Shown: positions 1-5,072, counted from the stretch's first letter. The stretch is DNA of 5,803 bases from Candidatus Pacearchaeota archaeon CG10_big_fil_rev_8_21_14_0_10_35_13 (GCA_002763035.1 PFDC01000122.1:218-6020); one strand, 5' to 3'. Notes: generated by a model from the sequence alone, not told the origin. Program-made: numbers and translations.

Positions 1-66
1 CCCATAGGGGTAGTTAATCTTGAATTCACTTCCTGATTTTTTATAAGCTTTGCTATGGGGTAGCAT
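1..66 (-). CDS. Possible N-terminal fragment of an unidentified gene, running off the left edge
   Basis: From an ATG at 66-64 the minus strand is open for 22 codons to the window edge. The peptide begins MLPHSKAYKK and continues with a Lys/Ser-rich stretch ending NYPYG. A TAA lies two codons upstream in the same frame, so this ATG is the first possible start. Before that stop, in the same frame, lies a near copy of the start region (ATG at 99, peptide MPHHSKEIG then stop). I see no clear TATA box at the expected distance. I do not recognise the peptide, and 22 codons are too few to prove coding, so this is a weak call. Confidence 0.28.
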   Translation of the reverse strand, partial: MLPHSKAYKKSGSEFKINYPYG

Positions 67-103
67 AGTTTAGCCTATTTCTTTACTATGGTGTGGCATA
101 GTT
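53..103. repeat. Two near-identical 18-bp repeats with internal dyad symmetry
   Basis: Positions 53-70 and 86-103 agree at 16 of 18 bases. Each has the form CTATG-6 nt-CATAG followed by TT, so each is also a short inverted repeat with 5-bp arms. On the minus strand each copy contains AACTATG, with the ATG starting a short reading frame. A related partial copy (CATAGGGGTAGTTA) occupies 3-16, and AACTATGG recurs on the minus strand near 209-216. The region may be a duplicated start site or a small binding-site cluster; the sequence does not decide. Confidence 0.5.
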
Positions 104-225
104 ACTTTGCCTAAAAATTAGTACTAAAACCCCAATAACTCAAAAAAGACCTAAGAACAAACCATGCTCTTAATAGCTTCTTTGAACAACTCCCATAAGC
201 ATTTTAGCCATAGTTCGCAGGAAAC

Positions 226-247
226 GCCATTGAGTATTAATAGCCCC
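226..247. repeat. Left direct repeat (candidate attachment site, distal copy)
   Basis: This 22-bp stretch (GCCATTGAG...TAGCCCC) is repeated exactly and in the same orientation at 1869-1890, where it covers the last 7 nt of tRNA-Gln and the next 15 nt. Here the identity stops right after TAGCCCC, so only the 3' tip of the tRNA gene is copied. A copied tRNA 3' end at a distance is the usual mark of an element integrated at a tRNA gene. The core is on the short side and overlaps the tRNA by only 7 nt, so another origin of the duplication is possible. Confidence 0.65.
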
Positions 248-304
248 ACTATGTAGACAAAAACTAAAGGCTCACGACAAGCTAGAAAGAATATAACATA
301 AGAC

Positions 305-360
305 GGAAAAATTAATAAAAAATAAACAAATTAACTTTTGCAATTAGCACTAATCTAATT
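305..360 (-). terminator. Terminator region behind the Fic gene
   Basis: Read on the minus strand, a hairpin with 6-bp arms (AATTAG/CTAATT, at 360-355 and 347-342, 7-nt loop) begins 1 nt after the fic stop codon. It is followed by several T runs, the longest a six-T run near 321-316. Archaeal termination usually needs only oligo-T, so the T runs are the likelier signal and the hairpin may be incidental in such AT-rich DNA. Confidence 0.45.
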
Positions 361-361
361 T

Positions 362-1279
362 TTATATTATGTTAAAGCTTTTGAGGTTTTTTTTAAGAGT
401 ATTAATGCAAAATTCTAATAAAGGCTTATATTTCTCATCATTAGCAAGCCTGACGGCATGAAGATACTCAGAACGCTGCTTCATATAAATATTAATCCAA
501 GGATAATTCTTCTTACTTAAAAGAAAGTTCATGATAAGCCTTGATATTCTACCATTACCATCAATAAAAGGATGAATAGAAACAAGCTTAGCAGAGAAGA
601 GAACTGCTAATTCAAAATGATGAATCTTATTCTTATTAAGCTTATACCAGTACACAAGATTACCAACTAATTGGGCAACTTTAGAAGCATCAGGAAAGCT
701 AACATCATTCCTAAAAATTCTAACCGTGGTCTCCCTGTACCTTCCAGCAAATCTTTCAGAAATGTTATTAAGAATTATTGAATGAAGTTTAAGAATAAAC
801 TGCTCATCCAAATCACCATTATAATTATTAATAAACTTTATTGCATCAATATGATTCTTAGCCTCATTAATCTCCCTAAGCGTTTTGCCTTTAGGAACAA
901 TGCCCTCATTAATCACTAAATTAGTATCTTCAAGTGATAATGAACTGCCCTCAATAGCGTTACTGTCATAGGTAAGTTCGGTAAAAAAAGTATTCTCAAA
1001 CTTCTCAAATTCTTCCCTGCTCAAAGAACTAATCTTATCATGATAAGTAGTTCTCAACTTCTCAATATCCATAATTTGTTCTTTAGAAAGATTATCAGAC
1101 TGCATACTAGAAATTACTTCTAATTCAAATTCCTTTCTCAATTTTTCTATCTGTTTCTTTGGAATCTTGCCATAACCGATAAACTTGCTTTTCTTAATAA
1201 TTTTCTTCTCTTCGCGCTTAGTGTAAACTAAGTAATTCTGAGTCTTCCCATTAACAATTCTTGTTTCATGATAAACCAT
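362..1279 (-). CDS. fic: Fic family protein, probable AMP-transferase
   Basis: Fic enzymes typically transfer AMP from ATP to a hydroxyl of a target protein; this protein is probably cytosolic. The 305-residue sequence has a complete Fic motif HPFIDGNGRISR at residues 236-247, with catalytic H236, acidic D240 and phosphate-binding N242 and R244. The flap region before it (AGRYRETTVRI, residues 178-188) fits the family. SNAIEG at 106-111 matches the inhibitory motif (S/T)xxxE(G/N), here N-terminal to the Fic core as in class II Fic proteins; E110 would hold the enzyme in check, so no separate antitoxin is required. Residues about 8-45 form a basic, probably beta-rich module (VNGKTQNYLVYTKREEKK...KFIGYG), followed by a helical linker. 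The ATG lies about 25 nt behind a TATA box, implying a leaderless mRNA. The target is unknown. The gene sits alone in the tRNA-bounded island. Role may be regulatory, defensive or toxin-like; the sequence does not decide. Confidence 0.93.
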   Translation of the reverse strand: MVYHETRIVNGKTQNYLVYTKREEKKIIKKSKFIGYGKIPKKQIEKLRKEFELEVISSMQSDNLSKEQIMDIEKLRTTYHDKISSLSREEFEKFENTFFTELTYDSNAIEGSSLSLEDTNLVINEGIVPKGKTLREINEAKNHIDAIKFINNYNGDLDEQFILKLHSIILNNISERFAGRYRETTVRIFRNDVSFPDASKVAQLVGNLVYWYKLNKNKIHHFELAVLFSAKLVSIHPFIDGNGRISRLIMNFLLSKKNYPWINIYMKQRSEYLHAVRLANDEKYKPLLEFCINTLKKNLKSFNII

Positions 1280-1326
1280 AAATATTTATGTGGGTACAAG
1301 TATATAAATGTATAGCTTTGTGCCCA
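1277..1326 (-). promoter_or_regulatory. Fic promoter: TATA box inside an inverted repeat, palindrome over the start codon
   Basis: On the minus strand TTTATATA lies at 1308-1301, centred 25 nt before the fic ATG at 1279, so transcription should begin at or next to the start codon. Two symmetries overlap it. TGGGTACA (1291-1298) and TGTGCCCA (1319-1326) form an inverted repeat, 7 of 8 positions matching, that brackets the TATA box. CATAAATATTTATG (1277-1290) is a perfect 14-bp palindrome that contains the start codon. The repeats lie upstream of or at the predicted transcript start, so they would act as DNA operators rather than RNA structure. Binding by a repressor is an inference. Confidence 0.6.
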
Positions 1327-1329
1327 TAT

Positions 1330-1343
1330 AGGGCTGTAGCCCT
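1330..1343. promoter_or_regulatory. Short perfect inverted repeat between fic and the small gene
   Basis: AGGGCT-GT-AGCCCT is a perfect inverted repeat with 6-bp arms, GC-rich within AT-rich surroundings. It lies about 22 bp upstream of the fic TATA box and 89 nt behind the stop of the small gene at 1433. It could be an additional operator, or a hairpin in the tail of the upstream transcript; no T run follows it closely, which speaks against a terminator. The rest of 1344-1432 shows nothing I can name. Confidence 0.35.
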
Positions 1344-1432
1344 CTGAATCAATAAAAACAAACTTAATCTTTCTCTTGTTATTAATACTGAATCAGTCTT
1401 TTTAGCAAGAAGGATATGAACTATGAGTCTCT

Positions 1433-1663
1433 TCAATCTTCATTCCAAAAATTTGTGTCTTGAATAATTTGCTTTTGAATCTTCTCTATTCTGTAAAGCA
1501 TTTCTTTTCTTGATTCGGACGGTTCGTGCCCATACCCTGCCCTTATAGCTCCGCCATTCCCTACAGGCTCATACAAAGCTCTTTCTATAGCCTTGAATGC
1601 CTCGCGTCTAGCTTCGTCTCTGCCGGTATGATAAGCTGACAAATAGCCAAACATTCCAAACAA
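1433..1663 (-). CDS. Small orphan protein of the island, unknown function
   Basis: This frame encodes 76 residues from a TTG at 1663, or 73 from the ATG at 1654. AGGA lies 4 nt before the TTG but 13 nt before the ATG, which favours the longer form slightly. I do not recognise it. The N-terminus is mildly hydrophobic (MFGMFGYLSAY), then comes an Arg/Glu/Ala helix (about 15-30), a glycine-rich turn (GNGGAIRAGYG, 35-45) and a charged C-terminal helix. No membrane segment or cysteine is seen. The base composition stands out: 60 of 120 bases at 1501-1620 are G or C, against 14 of 60 at 1741-1800. The arrangement of charged residues looks like real protein, and the different composition suggests foreign origin. 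It precedes fic in the same direction, but with 153 nt and a separate fic promoter between. A chance frame cannot be excluded. Confidence 0.5.
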   Translation of the reverse strand: MFGMFGYLSAYHTGRDEARREAFKAIERALYEPVGNGGAIRAGYGHEPSESRKEMLYRIEKIQKQIIQDTNFWNED

Positions 1664-1689
1664 AGTATCCTAAAGAAGTCGTAGAAAAA

Positions 1690-1845
1690 ATGGAAGGCTT
1701 TTGTGAAAGAAATAAAACCTTAGAGAGTATGAATCTTAAAGAAATAGCAGAAATAGTCAATATACCAATAGAGATTAAGTTAACAGTCATAAAAAATAAA
1801 GATATGGCCACCCAAATTAATAAATCAATTATAACCGAAATTTAG
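1690..1845 (+). pseudogene. Short plus-strand frame, likely C-terminal remnant of a lost gene
   Basis: From ATG at 1690 the plus strand encodes 51 residues ending at TAG 1843-1845. The peptide is rich in Glu, Lys and Ile like ordinary proteins of AT-rich archaea (NLKEIAEIVNIPIEIK in the middle, a possible helix-turn-helix-like pattern). The frame is also open upstream, and the codons just before the ATG still read as plausible protein (YPKEVVEKM), but without a start codon. Further upstream, towards 1612, the frame runs through the small gene on the other strand and no longer looks like coding sequence. No promoter or ribosome binding site is evident. This fits the tail of a gene cut off near 1655-1670, perhaps at an island rearrangement. 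It could instead be a genuine 51-residue protein. Family not recognised. Confidence 0.35.
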
Positions 1846-1862
1846 AGCTTAATAGTGCTCAC

Positions 1863-1867
1863 AAAAA
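1863..1867 (-). terminator. Oligo-T terminator of tRNA-Gln
   Basis: Five T in a row on the minus strand begin 17 nt behind the last base of the tRNA, a suitable place for archaeal oligo-T termination. The tract lies just outside the 22-bp repeat, so it belongs to the island end and is not present at the distal copy. Integration would thus have supplied a new terminator to the tRNA gene. Confidence 0.4.
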
Positions 1868-1868
1868 T

Positions 1869-1890
1869 GCCATTGAGTATTAATAGCCCC
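1869..1890. repeat. Right direct repeat (candidate attachment site at the tRNA end)
   Basis: This is the copy of the 22-bp repeat that overlaps tRNA-Gln: bases 1884-1890 are the discriminator and last six acceptor-stem bases, and 1869-1883 the flank behind the gene. It is identical to 226-247 and in the same orientation. The tRNA gene remains complete at this end, as expected when an element enters at a tRNA 3' end without breaking the gene. Confidence 0.65.
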
Positions 1891-1956
1891 GCCCGGATTC
1901 GAACCGGGGTTCCAAGCTCCAAAGGCTTGAGTCTTTGACCACTGGACCACGGGGCT
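1884..1956 (-). tRNA. trnQ: tRNA-Gln (anticodon UUG)
   Basis: The 73-nt gene folds as a full cloverleaf: 7-bp acceptor stem AGCCCCG/CGGGGCT, D arm with A14, G18, G19 and A21 (its fourth pair is a C-A mismatch), a perfect 5-bp anticodon stem CAAGC/GCTTG with loop CTTTGGA giving anticodon UUG, a 4-nt variable loop, and a perfect T stem CCCGG/CCGGG around TTCGAAT. No intron is present and CCA is not encoded. The discriminator is A. The first pair is A1-U72, which in archaea marks tRNA-Gln for the GatDE amidotransferase, so the tRNA is presumably charged with Glu and then converted. Its 3' end is the anchor of the island on the left. Confidence 0.96.
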
Positions 1957-1982
1957 ATACACCAATGATAAGAACCAAGTAG

Positions 1983-1991
1983 TTTTAAAAA
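1983..1991 (-). promoter_or_regulatory. TATA box of tRNA-Gln, also T tract behind the permease gene
   Basis: TTTTTAAAA on the minus strand lies 27-35 nt upstream of the tRNA 5' end, the usual place of an archaeal TATA box. Its T5 portion begins 15 nt behind the permease stop codon, so the same bases could end the ABC transcript. Some read-through from the ABC operon into the tRNA is possible. Confidence 0.5.
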
Positions 1992-2005
1992 CTTTTGTTA
2001 AAGAG

Positions 2006-3589
2006 CTAAATCTCACGCCTCTTAGAATAATGATAAACAACAACCAATAAAACAGAAGAAACAATGAACGAAGAAATCAAAGAGATAGTCTCCTTAACAG
2101 AAAGAACAAAAGAATAACCAAAAATACTAGCAATACGAAGCTTAGACTCAAGAATAACCAAAGGACTAAGAGAAACAACAGAAGAAATAACACCCGGAAG
2201 AGTCTCAGTAGGAGTAATAATAGGCATGAAAACCAAGAATAACAAAGCTAAAGAAACAGAAGCAATAATTGCACCCTCCTGAGAATCAAACAAATAACCA
2301 ATAAACATACCAATAAGAGAAAATAATGAAACAGACAAGGCAAGAGTAATAACAAAAGAACCCATAACAGAAAGAATACTAAAATTAAGGAACCTAGCAG
2401 CCAACAAAACAATAAGAGAAACCTGTAAAGAAATAATAATAACACTAGTAACAAAATTACCAAGAATAAAAGAAACGCCAGAAGTCTTAGAAGTAATATT
2501 GCGAATATGAGCCGGAGAAGAACGCTCACGAAAAACATTAAGAGTAGAAAAAATTAAAGAAGCAAAAAGAATAAAAAACATAAGAAAACTAGGAAAAAGA
2601 TAATCAAGAAACTCCAAATCCTGAGAATCAGAAGTACCAGAAGAAACACCCCCCTTAACAGAAGAATAAGTAAGAGGTATAGGATTAGAAACCCTATCAA
2701 GATTAACATCACGAAGTTGCTTAAGCTCAGAAATAAGATTAAACATTGAAGACTGAACAACAGAAAGATCATTAATCAAAACATCAATATTATTACCAAT
2801 ATCTTCTAAACCCTCCTTAGAAAAAATTTTATCAATATTAGAATTGGCAGCTTCATTAGCATTCTCAATATTATCAAGATAATATAACAAAGAATTAATC
2901 CTATCATAATCAACACCTACAGTCTTAAGATCCCGGAGACTGCTTTTAAGAGTACCAATATTAAGAGAAACAACACTAAGAGAACTAACAGCATTATTAT
3001 AATCATCAATCGTGCCATCGCTCAAAACTTTCAAATAAGCAAGCTGCCCCTGAGCCTCAAGAATAAGAAGTCTCTTAGTCTCAAGCTCTAATACTAACTC
3101 ATCAAGCTTAACACGAAGATTAGAAACAGCAGAATCACGAATCTTATCAGATTCAACATCAACAGCAGTTTGAATAGTATTAATCACACCCCAAACAGTA
3201 CGTTGCTTAGAAAAATCAACAAATAATTCAAGATGATAACCAATATCACCATAATCAGGAATGATAAGACCCTTATCAGAATCTCTAAAGATACCAATAC
3301 AAACATGAGAATCACCACTAATAACCGAAGACTTACAAGAATCAAGAGAATCAACAACTAGAACATTAAAAGACTTCTGCTTAAGACCAAGAATAACATT
3401 ATTAGAAAAAGAGCTAGGAGAATCAATAAATACCTGAGAATTAATATTCCTCAAAGAATTATCACTAAGAGCCAGACCAGTAATTAGTATGAGGATGACA
3501 GGACCAAGAATAACAATAAGAGAAGAAAGCTTAGAATTATACATAGAACGAAAATTCTTAAGAATAACAGTAAGAAAATTAAAGGCCAT
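2006..3589 (-). CDS. ABC-2 type transporter permease with large extracytoplasmic coiled-coil domain
   Basis: This 527-residue protein is the membrane half of an ABC exporter. A first helix lies at about 22-42; residues 43-325 form a long hydrophilic domain outside the cytoplasm; five more helices follow at about 329-350, 374-398, 405-431, 439-460 and 505-521. Six helices with a large loop after the first is the ABC-2 membrane fold (compare the YhgE/Pip-like group). Heptad-like Leu/Val/Ile spacing at about 150-300 (for example LDELVLELETKRLLILEAQ) predicts coiled coil. A short conserved-looking segment LSPLVILESKLR (473-484) precedes the last helix. It starts 2 nt behind the ATPase stop, so translation is probably coupled. 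The substrate cannot be read from the sequence; lipid, peptide, polymer or drug export are all possible. Codons end mostly in T. Confidence 0.87.
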   Translation of the reverse strand: MAFNFLTVILKNFRSMYNSKLSSLIVILGPVILILITGLALSDNSLRNINSQVFIDSPSSFSNNVILGLKQKSFNVLVVDSLDSCKSSVISGDSHVCIGIFRDSDKGLIIPDYGDIGYHLELFVDFSKQRTVWGVINTIQTAVDVESDKIRDSAVSNLRVKLDELVLELETKRLLILEAQGQLAYLKVLSDGTIDDYNNAVSSLSVVSLNIGTLKSSLRDLKTVGVDYDRINSLLYYLDNIENANEAANSNIDKIFSKEGLEDIGNNIDVLINDLSVVQSSMFNLISELKQLRDVNLDRVSNPIPLTYSSVKGGVSSGTSDSQDLEFLDYLFPSFLMFFILFASLIFSTLNVFRERSSPAHIRNITSKTSGVSFILGNFVTSVIIISLQVSLIVLLAARFLNFSILSVMGSFVITLALSVSLFSLIGMFIGYLFDSQEGAIIASVSLALLFLVFMPIITPTETLPGVISSVVSLSPLVILESKLRIASIFGYSFVLSVKETISLISSFIVSSVLLVVVYHYSKRREI

Positions 3590-3591
3590 GA

Positions 3592-4242
3592 TTAACCATA
3601 GGCATCAAGGACCTGAGATTTATTAATATCATAAATAAGATTATTCTTGACCAGAACCATACGAGAACAAACCTTGGAAAGTTCAGGAACTCTATGAGAA
3701 GAAATAATTATTGTCTTACCAGAACCCTTAAGAGAAAGAATAAACTCAGACAAAGAATTAACCAATAAAGGATCAAGACCAAGAAAAGGCTCATCAAGAA
3801 CAACAACTTCAGGATCAGTAATTAAAGCACAAGCAATATCAACACGCTTCTTAGTACCACCAGAAAGATTCCTAACAAGAACCTTAGAATAATCATTAAG
3901 ACTAAGACTGCCAAGAAGACTAGAAATACGAGAATGGATAACCTTAGGAGGAATATTATTAACCTTACCAAAATACTTAAGATTCTGATAAACAGTAAGA
4001 TTATCATACAAGGGATTACTCTGTAAAGAAAAACCGACAGAATGACTAAGAGAATTATTGACTAAAACACCCCTATCAGGAAGAAAAAAACCAATAATTA
4101 TTTTTATAAGAACAGACTTACCAGAACCAGAAGGACCAACAACACCAAGAACCTCACCACGATTAACAAAAAAGTTAGCCCTAGAAAAAACTTTCTTACT
4201 ACCAAAAGACTTAGAAAAATTATTCAATGAAATTAATACCAT
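3592..4242 (-). CDS. ABC transporter ATP-binding protein
   Basis: This is the nucleotide-binding half of the exporter, acting at the inner face of the membrane with the permease that follows. In the 216-residue protein I see Walker A GPSGSGKS (36-43), Q-loop Q74, ABC signature LSGGTKKR (126-133), Walker B VVVLDEP (146-152) with catalytic E151, D-loop GLD (155-157) and switch H183. All functional residues are present and the length is that of a single ABC domain, so two copies must pair. I chose ATG 4242 because GAGGTG stands 4 nt before it; a TTG at 4254 would add four residues but would place its codon before that site. The gene has its own promoter and is separated from bud32 by 209 nt. The domain resembles ATPases paired with ABC-2 permeases rather than importers. 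Confidence 0.95.
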   Translation of the reverse strand: MVLISLNNFSKSFGSKKVFSRANFFVNRGEVLGVVGPSGSGKSVLIKIIIGFFLPDRGVLVNNSLSHSVGFSLQSNPLYDNLTVYQNLKYFGKVNNIPPKVIHSRISSLLGSLSLNDYSKVLVRNLSGGTKKRVDIACALITDPEVVVLDEPFLGLDPLLVNSLSEFILSLKGSGKTIIISSHRVPELSKVCSRMVLVKNNLIYDINKSQVLDAYG

Positions 4243-4246
4243 GAAA

Positions 4247-4281
4247 CACCTCAAAAGAAATAATCATGAAGCATATAAAAA
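4247..4281 (-). promoter_or_regulatory. Promoter and ribosome binding site of the ABC operon
   Basis: On the minus strand TTTTTATATGC (4281-4271) is a good TATA box about 35 nt before the ATG at 4242. Transcription should start near 4252-4250, giving a leader of about 10 nt. That leader holds GAGGTG (4252-4247), complementary to the 3' end of archaeal 16S rRNA, 4 nt before the start codon. This gives the exporter its own transcription unit and fixes the ATPase start. Confidence 0.6.
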
Positions 4282-4367
4282 TCTTTCATACAGAGAAAAT
4301 GTTGAAGAATTATTAAATTATCATAAATAACAAGATGATAAGTTCAACGATAATAACAGAATTGGCC

Positions 4368-4374
4368 AAAAAAA
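4368..4374 (-). terminator. Oligo-T tract behind bud32
   Basis: Seven T in a row on the minus strand, 77 nt behind the bud32 stop codon and well before the ABC promoter, form a plausible archaeal terminator. A shorter T5 run lies at 4429-4425. I see nothing else between 4282 and 4451. Confidence 0.4.
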
Positions 4375-4451
4375 TGATAATCAATATTAATAACTACCAC
4401 GACCCAATTAAGACTTACTAAAGCAAAAATTTGTATGACTAACAAGATGAA

Positions 4452-5072
4452 TCAATGCCTATAACGGCCGCGAGCCTCAACGTTCTTTAAACGATCAATA
4501 ACCTTAGAATAATTCTTAGAAGAAGAATAACCCCTAAGAAAAGCCTCAAGGAAATCAACAAAATGAGTAAAATGACAAGCCTCCAAAGCCTGCTTAAAAA
4601 CATGCAAATCAACAGCCTTATCCTCAAGCTTTAAAGAATGATAAGACAAACCAAAATCAATAAAGAAAACCTCAGAATTATCAGGAGTGAGAATCATATT
4701 ACTAGTAGTAAGATCACCATGAATAATATTAGAATCATGAAGTTTAGAAACAGAAGAACCAATAAGCTCACAAACATTAAGAGAAGTCTTTAAAGGAAGA
4801 GAATTAAGAGTGGAGGAAAGCTTTAATCCAGGAATGAACTCTAAAGACAAAGAACACTCAACCTCATCAACACTAAGAACCTTAGGAACAGAAATAATTT
4901 TAGAAGCACGAGAAAGAATACGAGACTCAGCACGAGTACGAAGCTTACGAATCCTATCATCAATAACCTTCAAACGATAAGACTTAGGAACACGAACCTT
5001 AAGAACAGAATTATCATCAGTATTAAGAAAAACCGAAGCCTCAGCACCCATCTGAATAAGTTTCTTAACCAT
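4452..5072 (-). CDS. bud32: Bud32, atypical kinase/ATPase subunit of KEOPS
   Basis: Bud32 works with the enzyme Kae1 in the KEOPS complex, which puts threonylcarbamoyl on A37 of ANN-reading tRNAs (t6A); its ATPase activity supports Kae1. The 206-residue protein has the compact family architecture: short glycine loop GAEASVF (9-15), ATP-binding K25, helix C signature RTRAESR (45-51) with E49, catalytic loop IIHGDLTTSN (116-125) with D120 and N125, metal-binding DFG (139-141), the segment EDKAVDLHVFKQAL (150-163), and a basic tail ending RGRYRH as in archaeal relatives. It is stand-alone, not fused to Kae1, and of normal length. Its ATG lies inside the end of the DUF2238 gene (8-nt overlap), so both are very likely on one mRNA with coupled translation. 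No other KEOPS gene is in the window. Codons end mostly in T, unlike the overlapping upstream gene. Confidence 0.96.
   Translation of the reverse strand: MVKKLIQMGAEASVFLNTDDNSVLKVRVPKSYRLKVIDDRIRKLRTRAESRILSRASKIISVPKVLSVDEVECSLSLEFIPGLKLSSTLNSLPLKTSLNVCELIGSSVSKLHDSNIIHGDLTTSNMILTPDNSEVFFIDFGLSYHSLKLEDKAVDLHVFKQALEACHFTHFVDFLEAFLRGYSSSKNYSKVIDRLKNVEARGRYRH

Larger units (their letters stand above)
104..361. other. Intergenic stretch containing the left direct repeat; no gene seen
   Basis: I find no reading frame with a convincing start and length here on either strand, and no RNA gene. Positions 104-225 would be the native sequence that lay behind tRNA-Gln before the island entered. Positions 248-361 lie inside the island, downstream of the Fic gene, and hold only its AT-rich terminator region. 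Confidence 0.5.
226..1890. mobile_element. Candidate integrated mini-island at tRNA-Gln, carrying Fic; no integrase
   Basis: Two exact 22-bp direct repeats bound this segment, one of them formed by the 3' end of tRNA-Gln plus flanking sequence. The repeat-to-repeat period is 1643 bp. Inside are a complete Fic gene, a small orphan gene of higher G+C content, and a short plus-strand frame that looks like a gene tail. No tyrosine recombinase, transposase or replication gene is visible. The element would therefore need an enzyme from elsewhere, or be the remnant of a larger element that lost its integrase. Codon use inside lacks the strong T-ending bias of the neighbouring ABC and bud32 genes, which agrees with separate origin. 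Seen: the repeats and gene content. Inferred: that site-specific integration made them. Confidence 0.55.

Noticed and set aside
1..103. CRISPR-like array from the repeated CTATG...CATAG units
   Set aside because: Only two full copies exist, with 15 bp between them, too few and too close for a CRISPR array, and no cas gene is present.
1608..1811. Minus-strand hydrophobic 67-codon frame overlapping the small gene start
   Set aside because: It overlaps both the small gene and the more protein-like plus-strand frame, and its Leu/Phe/Ser-rich make-up is typical of antisense to an AT-rich coding stretch.
1849..2064. Minus-strand 71-codon frame through tRNA-Gln
   Set aside because: It reads straight through the tRNA gene and the permease end, so it is not a real gene.
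2248..2772. Two Leu/Phe-rich reading frames within the permease gene
   Set aside because: They are out-of-frame readings of the T-rich permease sequence; such bias gives artificial Leu/Phe/Val-rich peptides. The permease frame itself shows coherent domain structure.
3822..4007. Hydrophobic reading frame within the ATPase gene
   Set aside because: It is an out-of-frame shadow of the ATPase, which has all its motifs in the other frame.
4058..4330. Plus-strand reading frame of 90 codons across the start of the ABC ATPase gene
   Set aside because: Most of it is antisense to well-supported ATPase sequence, including the Walker A region. Only the last 29 codons (from ATG 4241) lie partly free, and they cover the ATPase promoter and ribosome binding site; no promoter of its own is seen.
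4328..4450. Repeat TAACAAGATGA at about 4328-4338 and 4440-4450
   Set aside because: At 11 bp in AT-rich intergenic DNA and without further matching flanks, chance is a sufficient explanation.
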